Shown: positions 1 through 5,075 of the stretch, piece after piece
Position numbering within the stretch: the stretch's first letter is position 1
Layout of the letters: every line of letters begins with the position of its first letter
NCBI GenBank assembly: GCA_046726955.1
Contig: JBKPBQ010000220.1
Span: forward strand, 1 to 5,164
Direction: 5' to 3'
DNA: 5,164 bases
Origin: CAVPGH01 sp046726955
Lineage (GTDB): Bacteria; Acidobacteriota; Vicinamibacteria; Fen-336
Made by a program: the position numbers and the translations under genes
Notes under the pieces: generated by a model
Database searches by the model: none
What the model was told of the DNA's origin: nothing
Seen by the model: only the letters and a program-made list of their open reading frames with translations

Positions 1-450
1 GTGCTCGAGGCCACGAACGTCACCGAGGGACGAGGCACGGAGGCGCCTTTCCTGTTGCTCGGGGCCCCGTGGCTGCGCCCGGAGCCGCTCCTCGCCGCCC
101 TGAAGCCTCCGGGGCTGCGGCTGGAGACGACGAGCTTCGTCCCCGCGGCGTCCACGGCGGCGACGGAGCCGAAGCACCTCGGGCAGCGGTGCCGAGGGTT
201 GCGGGTGCACGTGGAGGACGCGGCATCGGTGCGACCGTACGCGTTCGGCATCGCGCTCCTCGCGGCGTTGCGCTCGACGCAGCCCGAGCTTCGCTGGGTG
301 CGCGACGGCGAGTGGCTGGACACGCTCCTGGGCACGAGGAAGGTTCGCCGCGCTCTCGAGCGGGGAGACGCCTCCACGGCGATCCTCGCCGCGGACGAGC
401 CGGGCCTCGAGAGCTTCGAGCGCGACCGGAAGGGGTCGCTGCTTTACTGA
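1..450 (+). CDS. namZ: Exo-beta-N-acetylmuramidase NamZ (DUF1343), C-terminal part, 5'-truncated by window edge
   Basis: The 149 residues visible match the C-terminal part of the DUF1343/NamZ family as I know it. Near the N-terminus is ATNVTEGRGTEAPF (residues 4-17) followed by LLLGAPWL. Later come GLRVHVEDAASVRPYAFGIALLAALR (about 66-91), then WLDTLLGT and a C-terminal end in RKGSLLY, the family's characteristic R-x-x-x-LLY finish. NamZ enzymes cleave the non-reducing terminal MurNAc from peptidoglycan fragments and are usually secreted or periplasmic. Family members run to roughly 400 residues, so about 250 residues, including the signal sequence and much of the catalytic domain, lie to the left of the window. 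The GTG at base 1 is therefore most likely an internal valine codon, not a start. The frame is intact to its TGA stop at 448-450. It runs convergently into the GntR gene, overlapping it by 7 bases. The family call is firm; the exact substrate in this organism is inferred. Confidence 0.85.
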   Translation: MLEATNVTEGRGTEAPFLLLGAPWLRPEPLLAALKPPGLRLETTSFVPAASTAATEPKHLGQRCRGLRVHVEDAASVRPYAFGIALLAALRSTQPELRWVRDGEWLDTLLGTRKVRRALERGDASTAILAADEPGLESFERDRKGSLLY

Positions 451-851
451 CCGCGGCGCTCGGCCAGCGCCGCGAAGACGATTTGGCGGATCTCGGTCGA
501 CGAGAGCCCGAGAAGGCGACCCTCGGCGACGAGCTTCTCGGCGACCGGGCGCAGCCTGTCGCGCAGTTGCCAGGCGGGGCCGCGGCGTCGTCCGTCGGGA
601 ACCGGCAGAGCCGCGTTCACCCGGGTGCCGCCACCGGCGCGCGCGGCCAGCAGACCCTCCCGCTCGAGCTCTCGATACGCTCGGGCCACGGTGTTGGGAC
701 TCACGTGCAGATCGCGAGCGAGAACACGTACCGCCGGCAGCCGCTCGCAGGGCTTCAGTGAGCGAGACGAGAGCGCTTTCTTGAGCTGGCGGACGAGCTG
801 CTGGTAGGGGGGCTCGTCGGAGCCGGGAGCCACATGCAAGCGGAGGGTCAT
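444..851 (-). CDS. GntR-family transcriptional regulator, YtrA-type (short)
   Basis: A 135-residue DNA-binding regulator. Residues 14-80 form the GntR winged helix-turn-helix: PPYQQLVRQLKKAL, then ERLPAVRVLARDLHVSPNTVARAYRELEREGLL, then the wing RAGGGTRV. The HVSPNTVARAYRELE stretch is the recognition helix region typical of the family. Only about 55 residues follow (81-135), too few for FadR, HutC or MocR effector domains but the expected size for the YtrA subfamily, where the tail mainly supports dimerisation. The usual glycine in the KPGxRLP turn is a cysteine here (C35). The ATG at 849-851 is chosen because an in-frame TGA lies just upstream; no Shine-Dalgarno sequence is visible. A palindrome two bases upstream of the start suggests autoregulation. 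The gene sits between a NamZ muramidase (convergent) and an SSS transporter (same strand, about 290 bases upstream), so control of peptidoglycan-sugar use is plausible but unproven. Confidence 0.9.
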   Translation of the reverse strand: MTLRLHVAPGSDEPPYQQLVRQLKKALSSRSLKPCERLPAVRVLARDLHVSPNTVARAYRELEREGLLAARAGGGTRVNAALPVPDGRRRGPAWQLRDRLRPVAEKLVAEGRLLGLSSTEIRQIVFAALAERRGQ

Positions 852-853
852 GG

Positions 854-869
854 ATGTGTCAGCACATTA
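854..869. promoter_or_regulatory. Probable operator of the GntR gene (palindrome, site 1)
   Basis: Bases 854-867 read ATGTG-TCAG-CACAT, a perfect inverted repeat with 5-base arms, ending two bases upstream of the GntR start codon. The 16 bases 854-869 (ATGTGTCAGCACATTA) match 13 of 16 bases of the core of the larger palindrome at 988-1021; all three differences are transitions. On the minus strand the site overlaps an extended -10-like element (TGC-TAATGT, 864-872), so a bound dimer would block initiation. This fits negative autoregulation by the GntR protein. Binding is inferred from position and symmetry. Confidence 0.55.
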
Positions 870-872
870 GCA
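864..872 (-). promoter_or_regulatory. Candidate extended -10 promoter of the GntR gene
   Basis: On the minus strand TGC-TAATGT (872-864) resembles an extended -10 element. The -35 position (about 887-892) reads ACCGGC and is poor. Transcription would start near 857, leaving a 5' leader of only about six bases before the ATG at 851, with no room for a ribosome binding site. The element lies within the palindrome at 854-869. Tentative. Confidence 0.3.
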
Positions 873-987
873 CGACCCAGGCCATTGCCGGTCGTCGGGA
901 AAAGCGCTCCGAGCCGCAATCGACGAGCGCGATGCCGGCCGGGATCGCTCGCATCCCCGATCCAGCCTGCGCCTATACCCCCATCAA

Positions 988-1021
988 ACCCTGGGTAATG
1001 TATCAATACATTACCCACGGT
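988..1021. promoter_or_regulatory. Long AT-rich palindrome, probable operator (site 2)
   Basis: Perfect 12-base arms, TGGGTAATGTAT (992-1003) and its reverse complement (1006-1017), flank a two-base CA centre. Allowing one mismatch (991/1018), three further pairs extend the arms to 16 bases, giving a 34-base palindrome. Its core (998-1013) matches 13 of 16 bases of the palindrome at 854-869, with the two centres of symmetry aligned exactly, 144 bases apart. The best reading is a second, higher-symmetry binding site for the same dimeric regulator, most simply the adjacent GntR protein. The ATGT-N6-ACAT core also recalls PadR-type operators, though those usually have 8-base spacing. As RNA it could fold into a long hairpin, but no U-tract follows on either strand, so an intrinsic terminator is less likely. 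Confidence 0.6.
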
Positions 1022-1144
1022 GACGAAAGGGAGACTCCCGCGCCGAGGAAGCGTCCGCGAGGAAGGTGGATTAACGAGTGGAATGCGGAGTTCGAACTGG
1101 TTACGGGAGTAGTTCGTGGTCGGCGCGAAGGGCTGGGCGGCGAG

Positions 1145-2605
1145 TCAGGCGGCGTCGGCGCCGGGCGTCGCGGCGCTACCGGGCAGGAGGCGGCTGGCCG
1201 CGAGCCCGAGGACGAACGTCGCGACCGCACCGGTCGCGACGTTCCAGGTCCAGGCGACACCCGGGCGGCCGAAGAGCGTGGGCGCGAGGACACCCATGGA
1301 GAGGCTCAAGACGAGCCCGCCCGCCATTCCCGCGAGCGTTCCCCACGTGGTCGCCCGGCGCGTCAGGATCCCGAGAAGGAACGCCCCGACCGTCGGACCC
1401 GAAGCGTAGCCGAGCGCGGCGAGCCCGGCCTGCAGCGCGGAGTCGAGGTTCTGGGCGAGCACGGCCACACCGATCTGCAGGAGGCCCCAGATGACCGTGA
1501 ACACCCGGGCCACGCGCATCTGCGCTCTCTCCGGCGCGCCAGGGCGGAAGTAGGGGAGGTAGAAGTCACGGACGGTCGTCGAGGCCATCGAGTTGAGCGA
1601 CGGCGACAGGGCGGCAGCGACGATCGCGGCGAGGATGAAGCCGGTCCCCACCGCGGGAAGCTCGGTGGCCGCGAAGGTCGGCAGCACCTCGTCGGTGCGG
1701 GCGAAGCTGCGGCCCGCGTAGTGCGCCCACAGCATCGTTCCCAGGAACAGGAAGAGGACGAACTGGCCGAACACGAGGAATCCCGAGAGCACGAGCCCGC
1801 GCGAGGCGTCCGCGCGGCTGCGGGCCACGAGCAGCCGCTGCACGAGGTAGTGGTCCGTGCCGTGCGTGGCCAGTGTCAGGAAGATCCCGCCCACGACGCC
1901 GGCGGCGAGGGTGAAGGGAAGCGTCGGGTCGAGTGACGCGTCGATGACCCGCAGCTTGCCGGCGGCGGCCGCCGCGGAGAGCGCGCCGCCGACGCCGTCG
2001 GGGAGGCGTGCCATCACTGCGAACAGGCAGACGAGCGCCCCCGCGAGGTAGACGACCATCTGCACCGTGTCCGTCCAGATGGTGGCGGTGACGCCGCCCT
2101 CCTCGGTGTAGACGATCATGGCGAGGCCGAGCACGGCGATGCACCACCACTCCGGCACGCCCGCGGCCACCGCGAGGACGAGGGCGGCCGCGTGCAGCCG
2201 GATCCCGTCTCCGAGCGTCCGGTAGAGCAGGAAGATCCCCGCGCTCAAGCAGCGCACCGGCGTCCCGAACCGCTTCTGCAGGAGCTCGTAGGACGTGAAG
2301 ATCTCCCCGCGGAAGTAGGCGGGCAGGAAGACGGCGGCGATCAGCAGCCGGCCGAGCACGTAGCCGAGCACGAGCTGGAGGAACGTCCAGTCGCCTCCGT
2401 AGGCGTAGCCCGGCGCGCCGATGAACGTGAGCGTGCTCGTCTCCGTGGCCACGATGCAGGCGGCGATCGCCCACCAGGGGACGGTGCGCCCGGCGAGGAA
2501 ATAGTCCTGCACCGAACGCCGCCGCCGTCCGAGCCAGGACCCGAAGGCCGTGATGCCCGCCACGTAGGCGACGAGCACGAGCGCCGCCGCAGGCGCGAGC
2601 TTCAA
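1145..2605 (-). CDS. Sodium/solute symporter, SSS family (possible MurNAc/sugar importer)
   Basis: A 486-residue inner-membrane protein with about 13 hydrophobic helices, the usual size for sodium:solute symporters. Family landmarks in order: DYFLAGRTVPWW at 34-45; an ETSTLTFIGAPGYAYGGDW segment in the first core helix at 55-73; EEGGVTATIWTDTVQ at 168-182; GTDHYLVQRLLVARSRADA at 249-267; and AALSPSLNSMASTTVRDFY at 331-349, the serine-rich helix that contributes to the Na+ site in this family. It should couple substrate uptake to Na+ entry. The substrate cannot be read from sequence. The nearby NamZ gene and the precedent of MurT in Tannerella forsythia suggest an amino sugar such as MurNAc. 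The start is a TTG at 2603-2605 that overlaps the TGA stop of the preceding gene as TTGA, which implies translational coupling. No Shine-Dalgarno sequence is visible, and the first helix begins within a few residues of this start. Confidence 0.88.
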   Translation of the reverse strand: MKLAPAAALVLVAYVAGITAFGSWLGRRRRSVQDYFLAGRTVPWWAIAACIVATETSTLTFIGAPGYAYGGDWTFLQLVLGYVLGRLLIAAVFLPAYFRGEIFTSYELLQKRFGTPVRCLSAGIFLLYRTLGDGIRLHAAALVLAVAAGVPEWWCIAVLGLAMIVYTEEGGVTATIWTDTVQMVVYLAGALVCLFAVMARLPDGVGGALSAAAAAGKLRVIDASLDPTLPFTLAAGVVGGIFLTLATHGTDHYLVQRLLVARSRADASRGLVLSGFLVFGQFVLFLFLGTMLWAHYAGRSFARTDEVLPTFAATELPAVGTGFILAAIVAAALSPSLNSMASTTVRDFYLPYFRPGAPERAQMRVARVFTVIWGLLQIGVAVLAQNLDSALQAGLAALGYASGPTVGAFLLGILTRRATTWGTLAGMAGGLVLSLSMGVLAPTLFGRPGVAWTWNVATGAVATFVLGLAASRLLPGSAATPGADAA

Positions 2606-2868
2606 TGCCTGGCGGTGAGCTTGGTGTGGATGACCTGGAGCGCGGAGTTGATGCGGGCGATCCGGCGATTGCGGGCCTGGTTGGCCAGGGCGTCGTCGGC
2701 GGCGGGCACTTCGGCGCGCGTTTCCCGCTGCAGCTTGTCCAGCTCCACCTTGAGGCTGTTGAGGTCGCCGCGCAGGAAGCCTTTGAGGGCGTTCAGGCTG
2801 AGGAGGATGAACCCATCGGCGACCTGGGCGGCCATCGCCGGAGCGCTTCCGCCCATGAAGTTGGCCAT
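2602..2868 (-). CDS. Conserved-looking small helical protein, 88 residues, function unknown
   Basis: I do not recognise this protein. From the ATG at 2866-2868 it has 88 residues: a glycine/alanine-rich start (MANFMGGSAPAM), a hydrophobic helix-like stretch at about 17-33 (ADGFILLSLNALKGFLR), a charged helix LNSLKVELDKLQRET (36-50), and a second basic helix with NQARNRRIARINSALQVIHTKL (63-84). There is no signal peptide or clear membrane span, so a small cytosolic or membrane-associated helical protein is likely. Longer readings from further upstream add low-complexity S/R-rich residues that run through the divergent promoter, so I reject them. An extended -10 element ends 10 bases before the ATG, supporting this start. 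Its stop overlaps the start of the SSS transporter gene, so the two are co-transcribed and probably translationally coupled; an accessory or regulatory role for the transporter is a guess. Confidence 0.7.
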   Translation of the reverse strand: MANFMGGSAPAMAAQVADGFILLSLNALKGFLRGDLNSLKVELDKLQRETRAEVPAADDALANQARNRRIARINSALQVIHTKLTARH

Positions 2869-2878
2869 GGGACGCGGG

Positions 2879-2887
2879 AGTATAGCA
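2879..2887 (-). promoter_or_regulatory. Extended -10 promoter of the 88-aa gene / SSS transporter unit
   Basis: On the minus strand the sequence reads TGC-TATACT (2887-2879), a close match to the extended -10 consensus TGn-TATAAT. The -35 region about 17 bases upstream is G-rich and poor, as is common when an extended -10 is present. Only ten bases separate the hexamer from the ATG at 2868, so transcription should begin within a few bases of the start codon and give a near-leaderless mRNA. Confidence 0.5.
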
Positions 2888-2893
2888 TGCGCT

Positions 2894-2921
2894 TTGGCTG
2901 GTCCCCCGGGGCTGCTAGATT
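2894..2921 (+). promoter_or_regulatory. Candidate promoter of the 199-aa membrane-anchored protein gene
   Basis: On the plus strand TTGGCT (2894-2899) and TAGATT (2916-2921), the latter preceded by TGC, are separated by 16 bases and form a plausible sigma-70 promoter with an extended -10. The predicted transcription start is near 2928, giving a leader of about 14 bases before the ATG at 2942. The leader lacks a clear Shine-Dalgarno sequence. It is arranged back to back with the minus-strand promoter at 2879-2887, within about 75 bases of shared intergenic DNA. Confidence 0.4.
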
Positions 2922-2941
2922 GGACGGATCGCACCCCGCCA

Positions 2942-3541
2942 ATGAGCCCGCTCCTCGCCCTTTTCCTGCGCCGGCTCGCTCTCGCGGCGATAGCACTGGC
3001 CGTGCTCCTGCTCGTCGCGCCTCGGGTGCTGCGGCACCTCGGGGTCATGGGACCGCGGCCCGCCGAGCTCGTGGAGTCCGCCGCGCGATCGCTCGAGGCC
3101 GCGCGGACGTACGGCGCGGGACAGGAGCTCTCCGCCTACCGCGCGGCCGAGGTCGAGCTCGAGAAGGCGCGGCGGCTGCTCGCGGAGGGATCGAAGCAAG
3201 GCGCGCGGAAGGCGGCGCTGCAGGCTTCGGAGCAGGCGATCGCGGCGCAGCGGCAGGCCCTGGCCCGCCGCGAGGACGAGCGCCGGACCGGGCAGGCGGT
3301 CGTGGACGAAGTCGACCGGCGTCTCAACCAGCTCGAGGAGCTCTACGCGCAGGTGACGCCGCGGCTCGACAAGGCGACCACGGGCCGTCTCCTCGTCCGC
3401 ATGAAGGAGGCGCGCCAGGAGGGCGCCGGCCTGATCCTCGCGTACGAGCAGGGCAACTACCGGAAGGTCATGGACGACGAGGCCGAGGTGCGGGCGAGCC
3501 TCGACGGCGTCCGCACCGAGCTGCTCGCCGCCACACGCTAG
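2942..3541 (+). CDS. Membrane-anchored helical/coiled-coil protein, 199 residues, function unknown
   Basis: The ATG at 2942-2944 is preferred because the product then begins with one N-terminal anchor: MSPLLALFLRRLALAAIALAVLLLVAPRVL, hydrophobic at about 12-29 with arginines on the cytoplasmic side. The remaining 170 residues are almost entirely charged, alanine-rich amphipathic helix. Residues 60-110 (AYRAAEVELEKARRLLAEGSKQGARKAALQASEQAIAAQRQALARR) resemble the DUF4398-type or TPR-like helical repeats of envelope proteins; a similar pattern recurs at 145-190. No catalytic motif is evident and no lipobox or cleavage site follows the anchor, so the helical part is probably held at the periplasmic face of the inner membrane as a scaffold. 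This is inferred from composition only. The gene is transcribed divergently from the 88-aa/transporter unit and ends convergently with the acyltransferase gene, the two TAG stops sharing CTAG at 3538-3541. Confidence 0.75.
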   Translation: MSPLLALFLRRLALAAIALAVLLLVAPRVLRHLGVMGPRPAELVESAARSLEAARTYGAGQELSAYRAAEVELEKARRLLAEGSKQGARKAALQASEQAIAAQRQALARREDERRTGQAVVDEVDRRLNQLEELYAQVTPRLDKATTGRLLVRMKEARQEGAGLILAYEQGNYRKVMDDEAEVRASLDGVRTELLAATR

Positions 3542-4119
3542 AACTGTCCCGGGTACCGGGCCATCGCGGGTGTGAAGAGCGACCGCAGCGCGCGCACGTC
3601 CGCCTCCACGTCGTCCGTGGGCGTGAACACGGGGAAGAGAACGACGGCCTTGCGCGAGTAGTCGAAGGCGACGGGCCACACGGGCACGCCCGCCTGTCGG
3701 GCCATCCGGTGGAAGCCCGTCTTCCACCGCTCCACCTTGCGGCGCGTCCCCTCGGGAGAGAGCGTGAGGAAGAGGCGGTCCTCGGTGCGCAGCCGGCGCG
3801 CCGCGTCAGCGACGACGCCTTCGGGCGCGCTGCGATCGACCGGGATGCCGCCGAGAAAGCGGAGCAGCGGACCGAGCGGCGGGCGGAAGAGAGTGTCCTT
3901 GCCGATCCACCGCGCATCGAGGCCGAGGGCGAGCATGGCCGCGATGCCCACGGGGAAGTCCCAGTTCGAGGTGTGGGGGGCCACGACGAGCACCACCCGC
4001 GGCAGGTTCGGCACCTCGCCGATGAAGCGCCACCCAATCGCGGCCAGGAAGGCGCGGCCGACGCCTCGGCTCAGCCAGTTGCCCCGACTCGGCACGGCCG
4101 GCCCCAACGGCGGTGTCAC
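3538..4119 (-). CDS. PlsC-like 1-acylglycerol-3-phosphate acyltransferase family protein
   Basis: A 193-residue acyltransferase of the PlsC/AGPAT fold. Motif I is HTSNWD (H49-x4-D54), holding the catalytic His/Asp pair. Motif II is GGIPVDRS (90-97), and motif III is SPEGTRRK (121-128), which binds the glycerol phosphate. A VPVWPVAFD segment (145-153) corresponds to motif IV. The family transfers acyl groups to lysophospholipids or related acceptors at the inner membrane. The protein is short and without obvious multiple membrane spans, as in the small 'lysophospholipid acyltransferase' subgroup, so the true acceptor is uncertain. The longest frame starts at GTG 4117-4119. A second GTG at 4093-4095 gives MPSRGNWLSRGVG, which resembles the usual start of such proteins, and may be the real start. 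Neither has a strong ribosome binding site. It lies 51 bases downstream of the lipoprotein gene on the same strand. Confidence 0.85.
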   Translation of the reverse strand: MTPPLGPAVPSRGNWLSRGVGRAFLAAIGWRFIGEVPNLPRVVLVVAPHTSNWDFPVGIAAMLALGLDARWIGKDTLFRPPLGPLLRFLGGIPVDRSAPEGVVADAARRLRTEDRLFLTLSPEGTRRKVERWKTGFHRMARQAGVPVWPVAFDYSRKAVVLFPVFTPTDDVEADVRALRSLFTPAMARYPGQF

Positions 4120-4143
4120 GGCGGCGGACGATATCAGCGGCCG

Positions 4144-4163
4144 CGGGCGCCCGCCAGCGCCCG
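4144..4163 (-). terminator. GC-rich hairpin after the lipoprotein gene (weak terminator or processing stem)
   Basis: A perfect 7-base stem, CGGGCGC/GCGCCCG, with a six-base loop lies 8-27 bases past the lipoprotein stop codon. Its position suits transcription termination or mRNA 3'-end stabilisation, but no U-tract follows on the minus strand. It may instead be an intercistronic stem that lowers read-through into the acyltransferase gene. Confidence 0.35.
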
Positions 4164-4170
4164 AAGCACA

Positions 4171-5049
4171 TCAGGGCACGATCTCGCCGTTGAAGCAGCC
4201 GGTGACCTCGAGGACCGTCGCGCAGATGCTGAACTCCCCGGGCGAGAGCGGCACCACGCGCTTGTTGAAGGGCTGGTTCCAGTCGAGGAAGCGGATGCGG
4301 TCCTCGCCGTTCCTCACGAACCACGTGATGTCGGGCCCGTGAGCGGCGGCAGGGACCGTCTTGAGGTTCTTGTCCTTCGGCGTGGCGGTGACGTAGCCAT
4401 CGCACGCCATCGGCAGCGTCTTCTCGGGGGCGGGCGGGGCCGCGGACGGCGGGTCGCACGTGAAGTCGTAGAGGCCCACCCACATCTTGACCACGACCTC
4501 GGTCGCCGCCAGGGGGAAGGACGCGGGGTGGCAGGAGGTGGAGAAGGACTGGTAGCCGCGGCGGATGAAGTCGGACGGGCCCTCGATCTCGAACTGCTCG
4601 GAGCGGTCGTCGTCCTTCTTCAGCAGGAAGTAGTCCCGGAACATGTCGAGGGCCGCGCAATACCCGCGCTGGCCCAGCGCGTCGATCACCGCCGACGTGT
4701 AGGCGTTGCGGTTGACGATCTTGTAGGCGCCCTCCCCGCGGTTCTCCCGGAGGTTGAAGTACTCGGGGTGCTCGCGCACGACCTGGTCGATGGCGGCGTC
4801 GAGGTCGGCGAGGTAGAAGCTCGCCGAGCGCGTGCAGGAGGCGTTGGCGGCGCCGCGGCCGCTCGTGCATCCCTGCTCCACCATCCGCGCGTTGGACGAC
4901 GACGGGGGCGTCGGCGTGGGAGCCGCGAGCGGCGGCGTCGGCGTGGGCGCGGGCCCGGCGGTGGTGGGGGAGGATCCCTTCGAGCAGCCTCCCGCGATCG
5001 AGGCGAACACCGCGGCGAGCACACAGGCCCGTGGCACGAGCGTCTTCAT
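4171..5049 (-). CDS. Predicted lipoprotein with cysteine-rich exported domain, function unknown
   Basis: I do not recognise the family. The 292-residue product starts with a lipoprotein signal: MKTLVPRACVLAAVFASIAGGC, with a lysine and an arginine, a hydrophobic core, and an AGGC lipobox placing the acylated cysteine at 22. A flexible linker (23-55) carries two copies of a nine-residue A-P-T-P-T-P-P-x-x unit (34-51). The globular part (about 56-292) has eight cysteines, at 61, 72, 131, 173, 198, 216, 276 and 285, an even number that suggests up to four disulphides and so an extracytoplasmic location. Local features include DAAIDQVVREHPEYFNL, YKIVNRNAYTSAVIDALG and FRDYFLLKKDDD. No catalytic motif is apparent. 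The start is well supported: GAGGAGG lies eight bases upstream of the ATG, with a good promoter further up. It may be co-transcribed with the acyltransferase gene, although a hairpin lies between them. Confidence 0.85.
   Translation of the reverse strand: MKTLVPRACVLAAVFASIAGGCSKGSSPTTAGPAPTPTPPLAAPTPTPPSSSNARMVEQGCTSGRGAANASCTRSASFYLADLDAAIDQVVREHPEYFNLRENRGEGAYKIVNRNAYTSAVIDALGQRGYCAALDMFRDYFLLKKDDDRSEQFEIEGPSDFIRRGYQSFSTSCHPASFPLAATEVVVKMWVGLYDFTCDPPSAAPPAPEKTLPMACDGYVTATPKDKNLKTVPAAAHGPDITWFVRNGEDRIRFLDWNQPFNKRVVPLSPGEFSICATVLEVTGCFNGEIVP
4907..4947. repeat. Direct repeat encoding the Pro-Thr linker of the lipoprotein
   Basis: The 14-base sequence GGCGTCGGCGTGGG occurs at 4907-4920 and again at 4934-4947, offset by 27 bases (nine codons). 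On the coding strand each copy encodes P-T-P-T-P in the linker after the lipid-modified cysteine. The in-frame period means copy-number change would alter linker length without breaking the frame. Confidence 0.7.
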
Positions 5050-5057
5050 GTATGAGT

Positions 5058-5064
5058 CCTCCTC
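5058..5064 (-). promoter_or_regulatory. Strong ribosome binding site of the lipoprotein gene
   Basis: GAGGAGG on the minus strand, with AGGAGG ending eight bases before the ATG at 5049, is a near-ideal Shine-Dalgarno sequence. It is the only strong one in the window; the other genes whose starts are visible lack one, which suggests this lipoprotein is efficiently translated. Confidence 0.8.
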
Positions 5065-5075
5065 GCACGCGAAAC

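Larger units (their letters stand above)
852..1144. other. Intergenic region with paired palindromes; no gene seen
   Basis: About 290 bases lie between the 3' end of the SSS transporter gene and the start of the GntR gene. I find no convincing coding sequence, tRNA or small RNA. A possible 30-codon frame from the GTG at 1020 on the plus strand lacks a ribosome binding site and resembles nothing I know. The region contains the two related palindromes (854-869 and 988-1021), a GGGAG-A-CTCCC inverted repeat at 1029-1039, and the 10-base perfect palindrome AGTTCGAACT at 1089-1098. The stretch around 985-1015 is markedly AT-rich compared with the rest of the window, which fits a regulatory rather than coding role. 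Confidence 0.6.

Noticed and set aside
1..3. GTG at base 1 as a genuine start codon of the muramidase gene
   Set aside because: The residues that follow correspond to the middle-to-C-terminal part of the family, so the codon is most likely an internal valine and the gene continues to the left of the window.
1029..1039. GGGAG-A-CTCCC repeat as a terminator for the symporter gene
   Set aside because: The loop would be only one to three bases, the stem four to five pairs, and just three T residues follow on the minus strand.
1069..1111. Possible tRNA fragment around AGTTCGAACT
   Set aside because: The T-loop-like TTCGAA lacks a proper five-base T-stem and the conserved C61, and no acceptor, D or anticodon arms can be found nearby.
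1020..1112. Possible 30-codon small gene on the plus strand just after the large palindrome
   Set aside because: It has no ribosome binding site, Arg/Gly-rich composition and no recognisable similarity; too weak to call without transcript or conservation data.
854..1936. Plus-strand frame of 360 codons starting in the intergenic region
   Set aside because: It runs antisense through the well-supported symporter gene, has Arg/Glu/Gly-biased composition and starts inside the operator palindrome without a ribosome binding site.
2192..2941. N-terminal extension of the 199-residue protein gene to base 2192
   Set aside because: The extension is antisense to the symporter and small-gene coding regions and would bury the membrane anchor in the middle of the protein; the ATG at 2942 gives a normal anchor and follows a promoter.
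2605..5055. Very long plus-strand open frame (816 codons) across several genes
   Set aside because: It is antisense to the acyltransferase and lipoprotein genes and out of frame with the 199-residue gene. Its product is low-complexity Arg/Gly/Glu-rich, typical of an open shadow frame in GC-rich DNA.
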